This document shows, in pieces, positions 8,689 to 16,725 of a stretch of 23,743 nucleotides of DNA. The stretch is from contig JAUUYW010000008.1 in the NCBI GenBank assembly GCA_030590265.1, forward strand, positions 1 through 23,743. The letters are read 5' to 3'. Both the position numbers and the translations under genes were made by a program. Every line of letters begins with the position of its first letter. The stretch's first letter is position 1. Under the pieces are notes generated by a model that made no database searches, was not told the DNA's origin, and saw only the letters and a program-made list of their open reading frames with translations. This DNA comes from Candidatus Krumholzibacteriia bacterium. Its GTDB lineage: Bacteria; Krumholzibacteriota; Krumholzibacteriia; LZORAL124-64-63.

Positions 8689-9996
8689 TCATGATTCTTT
8701 CCTCCGCTGAAAGCCTGGTAAAGGGTCCGGAGATTCAAAAAGAACCCGGGTGATGCGCTGACCTTCCACACCTTCAACCGTCACGATAAATTCGGAGATC
8801 TGCACCTGGTCACCTCGGCTGGGAACCTTGCCGGCAGCCTCGTATATCAAGCCGCCCAGGGTTTCGCTGGTTTCAGCACCTTCGGCCTCATTCAGGTCCA
8901 CTCCCACAAGTTCTTCCAGATCATCGAGGGAGAGTTTCGGATCCAGCCGGACCCGGGCCTGATCCACCCAGGAAACCAACTCTTCTTCCTCATCGAATTC
9001 GTCCTCGATTTCGCCGACGATTTCTTCAATCACATCTTCCAGTGTCACCAGACCGGCGGTCCCGCCATACTCGTCAATGACCACAGCCATGTGGATGCGT
9101 TGGCTGCGGAATTCATCCAATACTTCATCAATTTGTTTGCTTTCCGGAATGAAATAGGCGGGCCTGACCAAGTCGGCCAGCTTCTGACCGTGGGCATCAA
9201 AGGTGCCACCCCTGACAAGTTTCAACAGATCCTTGCTGTAGAGGATTCCGATCACCTGGTCGATGCTGCCTTTGAAAACCGGGATGCGGGAATGGCCGTT
9301 TTCATTGACTGCGTCAACCATTTTTTCCACGGCAGTATCCCCATCGAGAGCCACCATGTCGATGCGCGGAACCATGATTTCACGCACGGCCGTATCGTGA
9401 AATTCAAAAATGCTCTGGATCATTTCCCGTTCATCGCCATCAAGTGAAGATTGCTCCTTATCGGCGCTGATCAATTCACGGATTTCGCCGGCCGAAAGGT
9501 GTTGCTGCATATCTCCTGACCAGATGGTATCGCCCATTCTGTCCATGGCTGACAGCAGAAGGGAGGCCCAGGGAGCCAGCAACCAGGCCACTGGGTAGAG
9601 CAGAGTACCAACCATTCGTGAGTAGGAAAGAGCTGCGGCTGTGGCCATCATGCGGAACAAGGCGCCACCTAAAGACCATGCCAGCAAAATACTCAAAAGG
9701 AAGAGCCCAAAAAAACCCGGATCCATGGCATTGTGTCGCATCAGCAAAATCACTTGTCCCCAGAAAAAACCACCCAAAAGCGACAATCCCAGGAAGAGGG
9801 TGCCCATGGTTATCTGGAAACGCCGGGGATTTTCCAGATAGCGGCTCAAGACCGGTCCCAATTTTTCGCCTTCAAGCAAGCCATTGCGATGCAGTCCGGA
9901 GACCCGATAATAGGCGGAGATCAACCCCACCACGACCATGGCTCCCAGCCAAAAACCTATAGCCAACAGCAATGGGGATAAGGATAAATTGTTCAT
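8689..9996 (-). CDS. CorC/HlyC-type CBS-domain membrane protein
   Basis: The 435-residue product has an N-terminal region with about four hydrophobic segments (roughly residues 8-28, 63-83, 96-118, 130-150), a CBS pair (about 204-330, with VREIMVPRIDMVAL and MAVVIDEYGGTAGLVTLEDVIEEIVGEI), and a C-terminal CorC_HlyC domain (about 340-422). This is the layout of the CNNM/CorC family, linked to Mg2+ and Co2+ efflux or its regulation. The membrane part looks odd: I cannot see the usual GE-x-x-PK motif or the IGNxxVN motif of DUF21 domains. It may have lost transport activity or belong to a divergent subfamily. The ATG at 9996 follows the ybeY stop by 1 bp. The ybeY-corC adjacency is common in bacteria. 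Confidence 0.9.
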   Translation of the reverse strand: MNNLSLSPLLLAIGFWLGAMVVVGLISAYYRVSGLHRNGLLEGEKLGPVLSRYLENPRRFQITMGTLFLGLSLLGGFFWGQVILLMRHNAMDPGFFGLFLLSILLAWSLGGALFRMMATAAALSYSRMVGTLLYPVAWLLAPWASLLLSAMDRMGDTIWSGDMQQHLSAGEIRELISADKEQSSLDGDEREMIQSIFEFHDTAVREIMVPRIDMVALDGDTAVEKMVDAVNENGHSRIPVFKGSIDQVIGILYSKDLLKLVRGGTFDAHGQKLADLVRPAYFIPESKQIDEVLDEFRSQRIHMAVVIDEYGGTAGLVTLEDVIEEIVGEIEDEFDEEEELVSWVDQARVRLDPKLSLDDLEELVGVDLNEAEGAETSETLGGLIYEAAGKVPSRGDQVQISEFIVTVEGVEGQRITRVLFESPDPLPGFQRRKES

Positions 9997-9997
9997 C

Positions 9998-10546
9998 TCA
10001 GAACCCCTCCGGGGATCTCAGTGGGTGTGAGAGCCCACATGCCGACAATAATCTTTCTTCCAGATCCCGCATGGCTACGGCTTCGTCCTGATCCTGGTGA
10101 TCCCACCCCAGAAGATGCAGGGCACCATGCACAACAAGCAGGGGAAATTCATCTTCCACCGACCAGTTTTGCCTTTGGCAGCGGGAGGTGATGAACCCGG
10201 GGGCCAGAACCACTTCCCCAACCTGAACCGGTTGGCCCTGAAAACCAGGCTCGACTAAAGGATCGAGCCACAAATCTACAGGTGCTCCGTTGCGTCCTGC
10301 AGGCAAAACACAATCCCCCCGACCTTCTTGCTTCAGGTAGGAAAAAGAAAGGACATCTGTCACCGAGTTCCTGGACCGGAATTGTGAATTCAGGCTGGCC
10401 ATGGCGTCATCTTCAATGAATACCAGGTCAAAAGCCCAATCTGGTTGACCAAGGTCGTCGACCAACCTTTCATAAATACCTATTTGAGAAGGCACCAGAT
10501 TCTTCGTTTCGGGCAGGTGGCGGCGTTCAACCAGGCGCGGAATCAT
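9998..10546 (-). CDS. ybeY: Endoribonuclease YbeY
   Basis: YbeY is a zinc-dependent endoribonuclease involved in 16S rRNA maturation and ribosome quality control. The 182-residue product contains the metal site HGALHLLGWDH (His140, His144, His150), the TDVLSF strand at 63-68, and a GEVVLAP segment at 110-116 matching the usual GDIVIS position. A Cys/Gly-rich insertion (about residues 72-105) makes it slightly longer than the common 150-170 residues. The start ATG at 10546 overlaps the stop of the upstream HD phosphodiesterase gene (ATGA) and has GGAAGG upstream, so translational coupling is likely. The order phoH, 7TM-HD protein, ybeY, corC is a well-known conserved neighbourhood. Confidence 0.95.
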   Translation of the reverse strand: MIPRLVERRHLPETKNLVPSQIGIYERLVDDLGQPDWAFDLVFIEDDAMASLNSQFRSRNSVTDVLSFSYLKQEGRGDCVLPAGRNGAPVDLWLDPLVEPGFQGQPVQVGEVVLAPGFITSRCQRQNWSVEDEFPLLVVHGALHLLGWDHQDQDEAVAMRDLEERLLSACGLSHPLRSPEGF

Positions 10547-12828
10547 TTTCGAACCTTCCGCTCACCACGTTTTTCCAGCACTTTTTCAGAATCGTGAGTG
10601 CGCTGACCGGGATAAACAATCCGGGAATGATGAATACCCGTAAGCAAAGGAATAAATGATTCCCTGATGCGCGCCAAGTCGCTGAGGGTCAATCCGGATT
10701 CATCCAATTCGCCGCTCAGCATTCGCTTGTCGATGATTTGCTTGGTGATCTCCCGAATGCGGCTGGGTGTGGGTTTAGCCAGGGAACGGGTAGCAGCCTC
10801 GGCAGCATCGGCCAGCATCAAAATAGCTGTTTCCCGGGAATGTGGTTTGGGGCCAGGATAGCGAAAATCGTCCACCTTCACCGAGGTATTGGTCTCGCTG
10901 TTGAGCGCCTTATGGTAGAAGTACTCCATCACCATGGTCCCATGGTGTTCGGGAATAAAATCAATGACCGCCTGGGGCAGGCGCCATTTCCGGCCCAGCT
11001 CGATACCATCCTTGACATGAGCCGCGATAACCAGTGCGCTCATGCTGGGATTCAACTCATCGTGTTTGTTGTGTTCCAGGTGTTGATTTTCAACGTAGTA
11101 CTCGGGTTTTTCCATCTTCCCAATATCATGAAAAAGAGCCCCCACGCGAGTCAACAAAGAGTTGGCTTCAATGGATCGGGCAGCGTGTTCCGAAAGCTGC
11201 CCAACGACCTGACTGTGGTGATAAGTGCCCTGGGCTTCCAGAGCCATTCGCTGCAAAAGGGGGTGATTCAAATCGGACAGTTCCAGCAAGGTCAAGTCAC
11301 TGCAGACTCCAACCATGGGTTCAATGACCGGCAAAAGAAACAGCCCAAAGGCCACCATCAAAACCGGGGTAAACAAACCAACAAGGTATTCACCCTGGTT
11401 TGGCGCGGCACCGGTTTTGTCCAACAGAAAAATCAAAGCCAGCGACAAGGTGGTCAGCAAGAGAATGGTAGTGTAAAACTGGGCCCGCTTGCGAATGCGG
11501 CGAACGGTAACGACGGTGACCATGCCCAGGAGATACCAGGCAAACAACTGGCCGGCAGTATAACCAGGCAAGACGGCCATCAGGGTGACGGCCAGCAAAG
11601 TAACATTGTAGCCAACCCGGTCCCGAAACAACACCGTACTCAAAAGTGAAAGTAATATTACTGGAACAGCAAAAGGACCCAACCCTGGATTTTCCAGAGC
11701 CACCTTGGCCCCCAAAAGGAACAAGGCAACAATGATCGCCAAGGCAACCAAGGTGCGAACTCGTTGGAAGGATGCAGCAAAATGAATGGAACCAAACCAG
11801 CCAAAAAGCCCCAGGGCCAAAGCCAGCAAAAGCACCCGGCCCAGAAAACGAGTCAACTGACCTGACTTGGGATTGCCCGCCCCTGCGGCAACCATCTGAT
11901 TTTCCAATTCAGCCAAAAAGAGAGCTTGTTGGGGAGTCACCCGGACCCCCTGGTCGACGATACGCTCCCCTTTGATAAAATCACGACTGGTCACAACCGC
12001 CGAACGGGCAAGATTTTGTCGCTGCCGCGTTTCTTCCGGTGAATACACCAGATTGGGGCTCACCAGATGCCGCATCAGCGAAGCAGTTTCCACAGCCATG
12101 ATCGGACCCAATCCAGCTCGTCGCAATTCCGAAGTCAGACGATCCTGGAGTTCAGCCTGGGTAACCACTTGATCGCGAGGCCGCAGACTTTCGCTGCCAC
12201 TGGTGGCGACCACCACACGGTCATACCGGCCTGGTGGCAGCATATCAACCACGCCACTGGCCAAAACATTTTTCCAGGCCAGATCCATTCGTGCGATTAC
12301 CGAGTCACCAGCATCAGCCATCAACATTCGGCGCAACCCAACCCGGTTCAAGGTAGGAAACTGCAAGGCCAACAGGCCGACCCTATCTTCCAAAGTGAAA
12401 CTCGTATCGGCGAGGGTTCTCTTCATGGAAGCCAGAAACAACCCCAGCCTTCCTCCAGCTTCGGTGCCGGCGGGAAGGATGGCTTCATGCAGAATCGGTG
12501 GTTCCACAACCACCTGTTGAAGACGCAGCATTTCAACATCCTGCTCAGGCAAAGGGGCTTCAAAAGTAAAAGGAGCCCTGATTTCCTTGGTGGAAATTTC
12601 TCCCACACCGGGAAAATCCATACTCATCTGTTGAACGGGAGGAAATAAAAACAAATGCAAAACCAGGACTGCAATCCCACACAGGAGAGGAACTCCCAAA
12701 GAGGGATTGGACCGACTATTGTCGGCTGCTGTGGATTGTTTTCCACCAACCCAGGACCTCGCACCGGCATCGCGGCCCACAGGTGTCCTGGTCAAGACGC
12801 TTCGAATGCGCAACCACAGCATGGACAT
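10543..12828 (-). CDS. pgpH: PgpH-like 7TM-HD phosphodiesterase
   Basis: PgpH-type proteins hydrolyse the second messenger c-di-AMP. The 761-residue product has one N-terminal membrane helix (about 44-64), a long extracytoplasmic 7TMR-HDED region (about 70-325), seven predicted membrane segments (about 328-505) and a cytoplasmic HD domain. The metal ligands of the family look complete: His537/538 (GTYHHSQ), His567-Asp568 (HDIG), His604, His628-His629 (EHHG) and Asp674. The start ATG at 12828 has AAGGA about 9 bases upstream; a second ATG two codons later is possible. It lies 44 bp after phoH, a gap filled mostly by a perfect hairpin, and overlaps ybeY at its 3' end. No c-di-AMP cyclase gene is visible in the window, so the substrate is inferred from family membership. 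Confidence 0.9.
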   Translation of the reverse strand: MSMLWLRIRSVLTRTPVGRDAGARSWVGGKQSTAADNSRSNPSLGVPLLCGIAVLVLHLFLFPPVQQMSMDFPGVGEISTKEIRAPFTFEAPLPEQDVEMLRLQQVVVEPPILHEAILPAGTEAGGRLGLFLASMKRTLADTSFTLEDRVGLLALQFPTLNRVGLRRMLMADAGDSVIARMDLAWKNVLASGVVDMLPPGRYDRVVVATSGSESLRPRDQVVTQAELQDRLTSELRRAGLGPIMAVETASLMRHLVSPNLVYSPEETRQRQNLARSAVVTSRDFIKGERIVDQGVRVTPQQALFLAELENQMVAAGAGNPKSGQLTRFLGRVLLLALALGLFGWFGSIHFAASFQRVRTLVALAIIVALFLLGAKVALENPGLGPFAVPVILLSLLSTVLFRDRVGYNVTLLAVTLMAVLPGYTAGQLFAWYLLGMVTVVTVRRIRKRAQFYTTILLLTTLSLALIFLLDKTGAAPNQGEYLVGLFTPVLMVAFGLFLLPVIEPMVGVCSDLTLLELSDLNHPLLQRMALEAQGTYHHSQVVGQLSEHAARSIEANSLLTRVGALFHDIGKMEKPEYYVENQHLEHNKHDELNPSMSALVIAAHVKDGIELGRKWRLPQAVIDFIPEHHGTMVMEYFYHKALNSETNTSVKVDDFRYPGPKPHSRETAILMLADAAEAATRSLAKPTPSRIREITKQIIDKRMLSGELDESGLTLSDLARIRESFIPLLTGIHHSRIVYPGQRTHDSEKVLEKRGERKVRK

Positions 12829-12850
12829 GAATCCGATTCCTTTCCAGACC

Positions 12851-12870
12851 CCTGGACCCTTCGGTCCAGG
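12851..12870. promoter_or_regulatory. Perfect hairpin in the phoH-pgpH gap
   Basis: CCTGGACC, CTTC, GGTCCAGG forms a perfect 8-bp stem with a four-base loop (GAAG in the minus-strand RNA). It begins 2 bp after the phoH stop and ends 22 bp before the pgpH start. No T-run follows on the minus strand, so it is unlikely to be a full terminator. It may protect mRNA ends, mark a processing site, or dampen translation of the next gene. Confidence 0.5.
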
Positions 12871-12872
12871 AA

Positions 12873-13877
12873 TCAGCCGTTCTCCGAGTCAATTCCCGCC
12901 GTTTCGAAAGCGTCAACAATTCTACGAACCAGCGGGTGCCTGACAATATCGGCACCGCCTAATTCAACAAATGAAACACCCTCGGTTTCACTGAGGATTT
13001 GCTGCACATGCACCAGTCCGGATTTGTCCCGCACATCCAAATCGATCTGGGTAATATCGCCGGTAATAACGGCCTTGGACTGAAACCCCAGGCGGGTCAA
13101 AAACATTTTCATCTGTCCCACAGTAGTGTTTTGGGCTTCATCCAAAATCACAAAGGCGTTGTTCAATGTTCGCCCCCGCATGTAGGCCAAAGGAGATGCT
13201 TCAATCACGCCGCTGGCCAGATAGCGGGAGATCTTCGCCGCACCTGTAATATCGGACAAGGCGTCAAAAAGAGGCCGCAAATATGGGTTTATTTTGTCTT
13301 GCAGATCTCCTGGTAAAAAGCCCAATTGCTCCCCCGCTTCCACGGCGGGACGCACCAGGATGATGCGATCAACCAGCTGGCGTTTCAAATAGTCCATGGC
13401 CATAACCACGGCCAGGAATGTTTTACCGGTCCCTGCCGGACCAATGGAGAAAACCACATCATCCCGACGCATGGCCTCCACGTATTTCTGTTGGCCGGGT
13501 GTTTTGGTCCTGACGGCCACCCGACTGCCGCTGGTAAAAAGCAGTGGTTCTTCAGGATTCAAGGAATCGACCGACAGGTTTCCCTGGGTAGTCATTTGCT
13601 CCCAAAGATGGGAGACTATCACTTCATCAATCAATTGTCCCTGCCGAACACGCTCCACCAATTCAACCAAAACCAGGCGCACGTCGTCAGCCCGCTCGTC
13701 ATCACTGTTGATGACCAAAAAATCACCTCTCACAACCAATGAACCCGCAAATTGCTTTTCCAAAAAAAGCAGATTGCAGTCACCGGGACCAGTCAAATGC
13801 AGAAGGTCAATTCCTTCCACATCCACCTTGATTTTTTGCCCTTGGCGAGGTCGGTTGTTTTTGCCTGCAGATTTCAT
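12873..13877 (-). CDS. phoH: PhoH-family ATPase
   Basis: PhoH-like proteins are P-loop ATPases thought to act in RNA metabolism. The 334-residue product carries an N-terminal region (about 15-95) that resembles the nucleic-acid-binding part of PhoH-like proteins, then the ATPase core: Walker A GPAGTGKT (146-153), Walker B VILDEAQN (243-250), the conserved LVRPAVEAGEQLGFLPGD segment and the ITGDITQIDL motif. Length is normal for the PhoH-like (YbeZ) group. The ATG at 13877 follows the aspS stop by 14 bp and has AGGAAGAG upstream. YbeZ-type PhoH is known to work alongside YbeY in some bacteria; ybeY lies two genes downstream here. Confidence 0.95.
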   Translation of the reverse strand: MKSAGKNNRPRQGQKIKVDVEGIDLLHLTGPGDCNLLFLEKQFAGSLVVRGDFLVINSDDERADDVRLVLVELVERVRQGQLIDEVIVSHLWEQMTTQGNLSVDSLNPEEPLLFTSGSRVAVRTKTPGQQKYVEAMRRDDVVFSIGPAGTGKTFLAVVMAMDYLKRQLVDRIILVRPAVEAGEQLGFLPGDLQDKINPYLRPLFDALSDITGAAKISRYLASGVIEASPLAYMRGRTLNNAFVILDEAQNTTVGQMKMFLTRLGFQSKAVITGDITQIDLDVRDKSGLVHVQQILSETEGVSFVELGGADIVRHPLVRRIVDAFETAGIDSENG

Positions 13878-13891
13878 GCCTTGGTCTCTTC

Positions 13892-15670
13892 CTATTCTTT
13901 TTCCTGGGGAACAATCTGCAAGTTCAACTCCTGCAGCTGGGCCTCACTGATGGACCCCGGACTGCGGTCCAGAGGAGAAGCCGCCAAATTGGTTTTTGGG
14001 AAAGCGATCACTTCGCGCAAGGACGGACTTCCCGTCAGAAGCATGACCAGACGATCCAACCCCAAAGCGATGCCTCCATGAGGAGGCGCGCCATATCCCA
14101 GGGCATCCAGGAAGAACCCGAATTTGCCAAGATATTCTTCCTTGGACATACCCACAATGCGGAAGACACGCTCCTGCAGTTCACGCTGATGAATCCTGAT
14201 GCTCCCCGAGCCCAACTCAACCCCATTGCATACCAGATCATAAAGCTGGGCCCGGCCCACCCCTGGATCATCTTCCAGTCCATCCAGATCTTCGGGTCGT
14301 GGTTGGGTAAACATGTGGTGACAAGCAGTCCAGGCACCGGATTTCTCATCTTTTTCAAAGAGAGGGAAATTGCGCACCCAGGCCAGGGCCCAGCTGTCTG
14401 CCGGAATCCAGCCTGCTTTGGCTGCAATTTCCAGCCGCAAGGCCCCCATGGCCTCCACTGCCATTTTCCAATCCCCCGCAATAAAGAGCAGAAGATCACC
14501 GTCCGAACATCCGGTTCGCTCGCGCAGTGCTGACTGAAAATCTTCACCCAGGAATTTGGCAATTCCCGTTTCAAAACCGTCAGATGTAACCTTCAACCGG
14601 GCCAATCCGAAAGCGCCGCGGGTTTTGACAAAATCTTCCAACTCATCAACCTGTTTGCGACTCCAACTGGCCAGGCGAGTGGCATTCAGGCAGCGCACGG
14701 TTCCACCGCCGGCGATGGTTTTTTCAAACACCGAAAAACCACACCCGGGAATGATATCGTCCAGGGTGTGCATGGGATTGCCAAAACGCAGATCCGGTTT
14801 GTCCGAACCGTACATGTTCATGGCCTCGTCATAGCTGATGCGCAAAAACGGTGTGGGCAGGTCGATCTTCAGGGTTTCCGAGAAAATCGCAGTCATCATT
14901 TCTTCAATGATGGAATAAATTTCATTCTCGGTGACGAAGCTCATCTCCAAATCGATCTGAGTGTGCTCAGGTTGGCGATCCTTCCGCAAGTCTTCATCGC
15001 GCAGGCAACGCGCCAGTTGGAAATAGCGGTCCACACCACCGGCCATGAGCATTTGTTTGTACAACTGGGGCGATTGGGGCAACGCGTAAAACTGGCCATG
15101 ATGGACACGACTGGGCACCACGTAATCCCTGGCACCCTCAGGGGTGGTTTTGATCAGCAGCGGAGTTTCCACCTCCAGGAAATCCTGGTCTGACAGATAG
15201 CGCCGGGCGGCCATGGCCGTCAGGTGACGAATGCGAAGATTGTGGGCCATCACAGGGTGCCTTAAATGCAGATATCTATGCTTGAGCCGCAACTCTTCGC
15301 TCGCGTTTTCAGCCTGGTCAATCTGAAAGGGCAAAGGCAGACAGGTGTTCAGAATATCCACCTTGGCAGCCACAATTTCAATGGCCCCGGTGTCCATATC
15401 AGGGTTGACCATGTCATCAGGTCGTCGGCGCACGGTGCCGGAAATACCCAGCACCGATTCCAATTTGAAGTTCTTTGCCATTTCCAGGGGATCACCGTCT
15501 TCAAAAACAACCTGCACATTGCCGTATCGATCGCGCAGGTCCACAAAAACGACCCCACCCAAATCACGAATCCTGCTGGCCCAACCGGCCACCTTGACTT
15601 TCTGCCCTACCAAGGATTCGCCCACAACGCCGCAACGATGGGTCCGCATCTTGTTCATCTCAGTATTCAC
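13892..15670 (-). CDS. aspS: Aspartyl-tRNA synthetase
   Basis: This class IIb synthetase charges tRNA(Asp). The 592-residue product is the normal bacterial length and has the OB-fold anticodon domain (about 20-110), the class II core with motif 2 (LARCLRDEDLRKDRQPEHTQ), the bacterial GAD-type insertion (about 290-420) and motif 3 (GGIALGLDRLVMLLTG). I accept GTG at 15670 as start because AGGAGG lies 9 bases upstream; ATG codons at 15658 and 15649 are too far from it. The OB-fold loop reads RDLGG, with Leu where non-discriminating enzymes often have His, which hints at a tRNA(Asp)-specific enzyme, but this is weak evidence. A 119-bp gap separates it from the upstream gene, the largest gap within the unit. 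I see no convincing promoter there. Confidence 0.97.
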   Translation of the reverse strand: MNTEMNKMRTHRCGVVGESLVGQKVKVAGWASRIRDLGGVVFVDLRDRYGNVQVVFEDGDPLEMAKNFKLESVLGISGTVRRRPDDMVNPDMDTGAIEIVAAKVDILNTCLPLPFQIDQAENASEELRLKHRYLHLRHPVMAHNLRIRHLTAMAARRYLSDQDFLEVETPLLIKTTPEGARDYVVPSRVHHGQFYALPQSPQLYKQMLMAGGVDRYFQLARCLRDEDLRKDRQPEHTQIDLEMSFVTENEIYSIIEEMMTAIFSETLKIDLPTPFLRISYDEAMNMYGSDKPDLRFGNPMHTLDDIIPGCGFSVFEKTIAGGGTVRCLNATRLASWSRKQVDELEDFVKTRGAFGLARLKVTSDGFETGIAKFLGEDFQSALRERTGCSDGDLLLFIAGDWKMAVEAMGALRLEIAAKAGWIPADSWALAWVRNFPLFEKDEKSGAWTACHHMFTQPRPEDLDGLEDDPGVGRAQLYDLVCNGVELGSGSIRIHQRELQERVFRIVGMSKEEYLGKFGFFLDALGYGAPPHGGIALGLDRLVMLLTGSPSLREVIAFPKTNLAASPLDRSPGSISEAQLQELNLQIVPQEKE

Positions 15671-15789
15671 CCTTCAAGACCTCCTGCATGCGCCCAACCA
15701 ATTCCTGCTGGTCACCTGCTTCTGTTCTATTTGTACCCTGTAACGCGAAAATCCAGGGCGATCAAGCCCACAAGACCCGACAATATGCA

Positions 15790-16725
15790 TCAATCGACCT
15801 CAGGTGGCCAATTCCCTTGAAAATTCCGCCGAACCAATTCGATTTCAGGTTCCAGCAGCAGATTGAATCCCACCAGTCCGAGTTCATCCAGATGCCGCAG
15901 TGTTCTTTCTGGACGAGAATCTTGTTCCTGGCCCGACCGGCCAATCAAAGCCAGAGATTCAGCCCATTTCAACCGTTCAACCAGAGGAATTTTCCGGGAG
16001 GCCAGCAAGACAACATCCGGCACCGGGATGGTTCTATCTTCAACACCCCAAACAACCGGGTCCAGTAATCCCTGGGAAAAAAACCTGTTGGCATCCCATT
16101 GCCTGACCAGGGCGAAATCGAAAGCCCCCAGGCGCAAGGCATGCAAAACCGGACCATGGTCATAAGGATCGGGACCAAAGGCACATTGCCCATTGCCGCC
16201 CACGGGCCCTGTCCCTCCAATGGAGACCAAACTCAGGGAATCACCAAAAACCGTTCGTGAGGGATGGCTTCGCCACGGCTCAGATTCAGTTTCACCCTGG
16301 CGGCGAAAAAACAACACCCCCCGTGGACGCAGATTCGAAGGAAGTTTCCGCCGTCCAGCAACCAAAAAACCAAAGTCCGCCTGGGCCAGTTCCATGGCCA
16401 AGCCATCGGGACACAGGACAAAATCAACACCCTGTTCAGCCCGTTGCAAAAATTTTTCCCGGGTATCGACAACTACCAACTCCATGGTGTTGCCACTGAG
16501 TTCTGCAAAAACATCAGTCATGGAAGCAAATAAATCAATCCTGTCATCACTGCTTCCAGGAGGGTTGAACGCCAGGAAAATACCCTGCATATCGTAACGA
16601 CCGACACGGGGAAAGAACACTGCCCCCAAGGCCAGAACCAAGACCAAGGCAGCAGCCCCCAAGGTCACTCGAGGCAGGGATCGGTTATCACCACTGCCCT
16701 GGGGTGTCTTGGTCGACTCACTCAT
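15790..16725 (-). CDS. Membrane-anchored periplasmic-binding-protein-like protein
   Basis: The 311-residue product has a short polar N-terminus, one hydrophobic segment (about residues 20-40, VTLGAAALVLVLALGAVFFP) and an extracytoplasmic part. That part has the rhythm of a type 2 periplasmic binding protein of the PhnD-like sort: an early strand, VDFVLCPDGLAMELAQADFGFLVAG, RGVLFFRRQGE, then a second lobe with VFGDSLSLVSIGG and a helix reading HALRLGAFDFALVRQWDANRF. I see no lipobox, so it is probably held by the uncleaved helix. There is no ABC permease or ATPase gene nearby, so a transport role is doubtful. The start ATG at 16725 overlaps the end of ybbR by 8 bp; the frame extends 26 codons upstream without support. 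The fold call is from pattern reading; ligand and function are unknown. Confidence 0.7.
   Translation of the reverse strand: MSESTKTPQGSGDNRSLPRVTLGAAALVLVLALGAVFFPRVGRYDMQGIFLAFNPPGSSDDRIDLFASMTDVFAELSGNTMELVVVDTREKFLQRAEQGVDFVLCPDGLAMELAQADFGFLVAGRRKLPSNLRPRGVLFFRRQGETESEPWRSHPSRTVFGDSLSLVSIGGTGPVGGNGQCAFGPDPYDHGPVLHALRLGAFDFALVRQWDANRFFSQGLLDPVVWGVEDRTIPVPDVVLLASRKIPLVERLKWAESLALIGRSGQEQDSRPERTLRHLDELGLVGFNLLLEPEIELVRRNFQGNWPPEVD

Noticed and set aside
8655..8777. Longer DUF502 start at 8777
   Set aside because: It would lie within the corC-like gene and add 41 residues unlike the family. The GTG at 8654 has a well-placed AGGGGA and matches the family N-terminus.
10738..11649. Plus-strand open frame of 303 codons opposite the HD phosphodiesterase gene
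   Set aside because: It is antisense to the conserved 7TM-HD region and has a Gln/His-rich composition typical of shadow frames.
15671..15789. Possible T-box or other riboswitch in front of aspS
   Set aside because: I found no T-box sequence, specifier structure or terminator; only a strong ribosome binding site is visible.
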